Below, in pieces: positions 23,603-24,898 of a DNA stretch of 24,898 nucleotides. Origin of the DNA: Deltaproteobacteria bacterium (lineage in GTDB: Bacteria; Myxococcota_A; JAADFL01); contig JAADFL010000093.1 in assembly GCA_013152945.1 (NCBI GenBank), forward strand, positions 1-24,898, written 5' to 3'. A program made the translations under genes and the position numbers. Positions within the stretch are counted from its first letter, which is position 1, and each line of letters opens with the position of its first letter. The notes beneath the pieces were generated by a model. That model worked only from the letters and a program-made list of their open reading frames with translations, searched no databases and was not told the DNA's origin.

Positions 23603-23884
23603 TAGGGACCTATTCGAGCTGTAAGGAATTTTGATGAGCCGAGTTGGGCCAGAGCCAGGCCAGCGGAGCCTTATGCGGTTTTCTTCCCCCACCACTCTAA
23701 CTCCCTCCCCCGAAGGGAGAGGGGAAGCTTTATGCGGGTGACCCAGGTGTGTTCGTTTTGGCCCATTAATCCGGGCTATGCCCCCTCTGTCCCCATTTTT
23801 TTTTACATTTTACAAATAAACTTGATCCGTTGCCTGCTGTATGCTATCCGGCGCATTAAGTGAATTTCTAATACAGGAGGAAAC
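23603..23884. other. Intergenic region with a C/G-rich hairpin
   Basis: This 282-base gap has no gene I can support. CTCCCT (23701-23706) and AGGGAG (23714-23719) form a short stem, a type of C/G-rich repeat often scattered in bacterial intergenic regions. A run of nine T lies near 23797, and no clear promoter was found for the gene that follows. Confidence 0.45.
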
Positions 23885-24742
23885 ATGAAGAGCATGGGCA
23901 TCATGGTCTCTCTGGTGTTCGTGCTTTCAGGGGATCTGGCCGCAGGGGCAGGGGAAAAGCCCAAGCTTGCGGTAATGGACCTGAAGGCAGACGTGGAGAT
24001 GAAGGGGACCGTGAATACGTTAAACCAGCTTTTGCTCACGGCCTTCCATGATTCCGGGCTTTTCGAGGTGATAGGCTCGACTGATATAAAGGCCATGCTT
24101 ACCTTGGAGGAGGACCGGATCAAGCTGACCGGCTGCTCGGACGACTCGTGCCTTGCAGAGATCGGCGGTGCCTTGGGCGCAAAGTATGTTGCCCTTGCCA
24201 GGATAGGCAAGCTTGGCGATGAGTTCATACTTAGCTTGAGTCTTTTGGACGTGAAGCAGGCCCGGGTGGTGGAGCGGACCAGTCAGGAGATACCCGACGA
24301 CGAGTCCAGGTTAGTGGAAGCGGTCAAGCAGGCGGTTGTGGAGGTTACGTCCGCCATGCCGGGTGTGGTGAGAGTGCCCGGCTCTGGAACCGGCAAAGTG
24401 GAGAAGGGCGCGAGTGGTGTATGGTCCTGGGCTCCATGGGCCGTTCTTGGTGTGTCCGTTGTTGCAGGGGCCACGGGAGGAGTTTTGGGCGGTCTTGCGT
24501 ACTCGGATGCGAGCGATGCATCCTCGAGGTATGCGGGGGATCCTGCTGTAAAGGATCTCCAGGACTCCAGCGAGAGCAAGGCCCTTGCAGCCGATGTTTT
24601 GTTCGGCCTGGCCGGCGGGGCAGCAGTTGCCGCGGTCTTGATGTTCGTGTTGGCCCCGGAAGGCGGGGATTCAGGAGTTACGGCAATAGTGCTGCCGTGC
24701 CCGGGCGGTGCAAGCGCTGCTATGTCCATTGTGCTGCCTTGA
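23885..24742 (+). CDS. Exported CsgG/TolB-like protein with C-terminal membrane segments
   Basis: This 285-residue protein has a short signal peptide (cleavage near AAGAG). Residues about 25-145 match a domain frequent in Myxococcota and related to CsgG/TolB N-termini: KLAVMDLKA, then LFEVIGSTDIKAML, GCSDDSCLAEIGGALGAKYV and ILSLSLLDVKQARVVER. The paired Cys in CSDDSC are typical of this subgroup. Two Gly/Ala-rich hydrophobic segments follow (about 180-207 and 240-262), then a short tail. The ATG has AGGAGG four bases upstream. Such proteins are often encoded with cysteine-rich or PEGA-type lipoproteins; here the next gene, 27 bases on, is a Cys-rich lipoprotein. Function is not established. 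Confidence 0.8.
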   Translation: MKSMGIMVSLVFVLSGDLAAGAGEKPKLAVMDLKADVEMKGTVNTLNQLLLTAFHDSGLFEVIGSTDIKAMLTLEEDRIKLTGCSDDSCLAEIGGALGAKYVALARIGKLGDEFILSLSLLDVKQARVVERTSQEIPDDESRLVEAVKQAVVEVTSAMPGVVRVPGSGTGKVEKGASGVWSWAPWAVLGVSVVAGATGGVLGGLAYSDASDASSRYAGDPAVKDLQDSSESKALAADVLFGLAGGAAVAAVLMFVLAPEGGDSGVTAIVLPCPGGASAAMSIVLP

Positions 24743-24769
24743 GGCCGTATGGGTGTAGAGGGGTATCAC

Positions 24770-24898
24770 ATGAGTCGAGCTTGTTTCATGGCAGTGTTAG
24801 TGCTCATTTCAACGAGCGGCTGCAGCCTCCTGATAGATGACAAGCCGATGCCTTGCAGGACCGACAAGGAATGCGAGGATCTCCATATGGTATGCGAC
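24770..24898 (+). CDS. Cys-rich lipoprotein, 5' part only (cut by window edge)
   Basis: 43 codons are visible and run off the right edge in frame. The ATG at 24770 has GAGGGG six bases upstream. A short hydrophobic signal ends in the lipobox TSGC (Cys at 18). The next residues, PCRTDKECEDLHMVCD, repeat the Cys module pattern of the 525-residue lipoprotein at 17874-19451 (compare ACQKDDDCLYYEECD). It is probably in an operon with the CsgG-like gene. Confidence 0.75.
   Translation, partial: MSRACFMAVLVLISTSGCSLLIDDKPMPCRTDKECEDLHMVCD

Overview
The window looks like a chromosomal segment of a Gram-negative bacterium of the old Deltaproteobacteria, most likely Myxococcota or a relative such as the Bradymonadales. 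The clues are lipoboxes on several exported proteins, an outer-membrane beta-barrel with its own RND pump, a very cysteine-rich lipoprotein with a Thr-Asp repeat linker, and a CsgG-like protein of a type common in those lineages. This placement is inference from protein style, not a phylogenetic result. No phage, IS element or CRISPR array was seen.

Layout. Bases 1-379 hold no convincing gene. A VapBC-type toxin-antitoxin pair (380-999, minus) follows, with a near-consensus promoter and an inverted-repeat operator. Then comes argS (1378-3177, minus), with a heptameric tandem repeat array beyond its 3' end. Diverging from argS is a plus-strand pair: a 14-TM MFS drug-type transporter that lacks a normal start codon, and a secreted beta-propeller/transglutaminase protein (3341-6626). 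A long minus-strand block runs from 19451 down to 6746. In order of transcription it holds a Cys-rich lipoprotein, a membrane-anchored methyltransferase-like protein, an APC amino-acid permease, a TetR regulator, an RND/MMPL exporter, a LolA-like periplasmic protein, a DUF1302-like outer-membrane protein, a lipoprotein with an HExxH metallopeptidase motif, and a small lipoprotein. The right end is all plus strand: apt, tRNA-Arg(CCU), a small hypothetical gene, a membrane-anchored alpha/beta-hydrolase-fold protein, a DegT-type PLP aminotransferase, a CsgG-like exported protein, and the start of another Cys-rich lipoprotein cut by the window edge.

How genes work together. The clearest system is tetR - RND - LolA-like - outer-membrane barrel (9145-15162). 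The three structural genes are tightly spaced. Copies of the same heptamer (ATCGACC/GGTCGAT) sit just downstream of the -10 of both the tetR promoter and the RND promoter, so the TetR protein probably controls itself and a lipid or hydrophobic-compound export pathway. VapBC appears autoregulated.

Most unusual observations: an alpha/beta-hydrolase that appears to have lost all three catalytic-triad residues; a small repeat family (tandem C-rich units followed by TTGATTTTC) found at or near three gene 3' ends, one copy supplying the end and stop codon of the permease; an MFS gene with a strong ribosome binding site but no ATG/GTG/TTG; an ArgRS with an altered HIGH motif; and a methyltransferase-like domain predicted to face the periplasm. 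No clearly new multi-gene system could be demonstrated from sequence alone.
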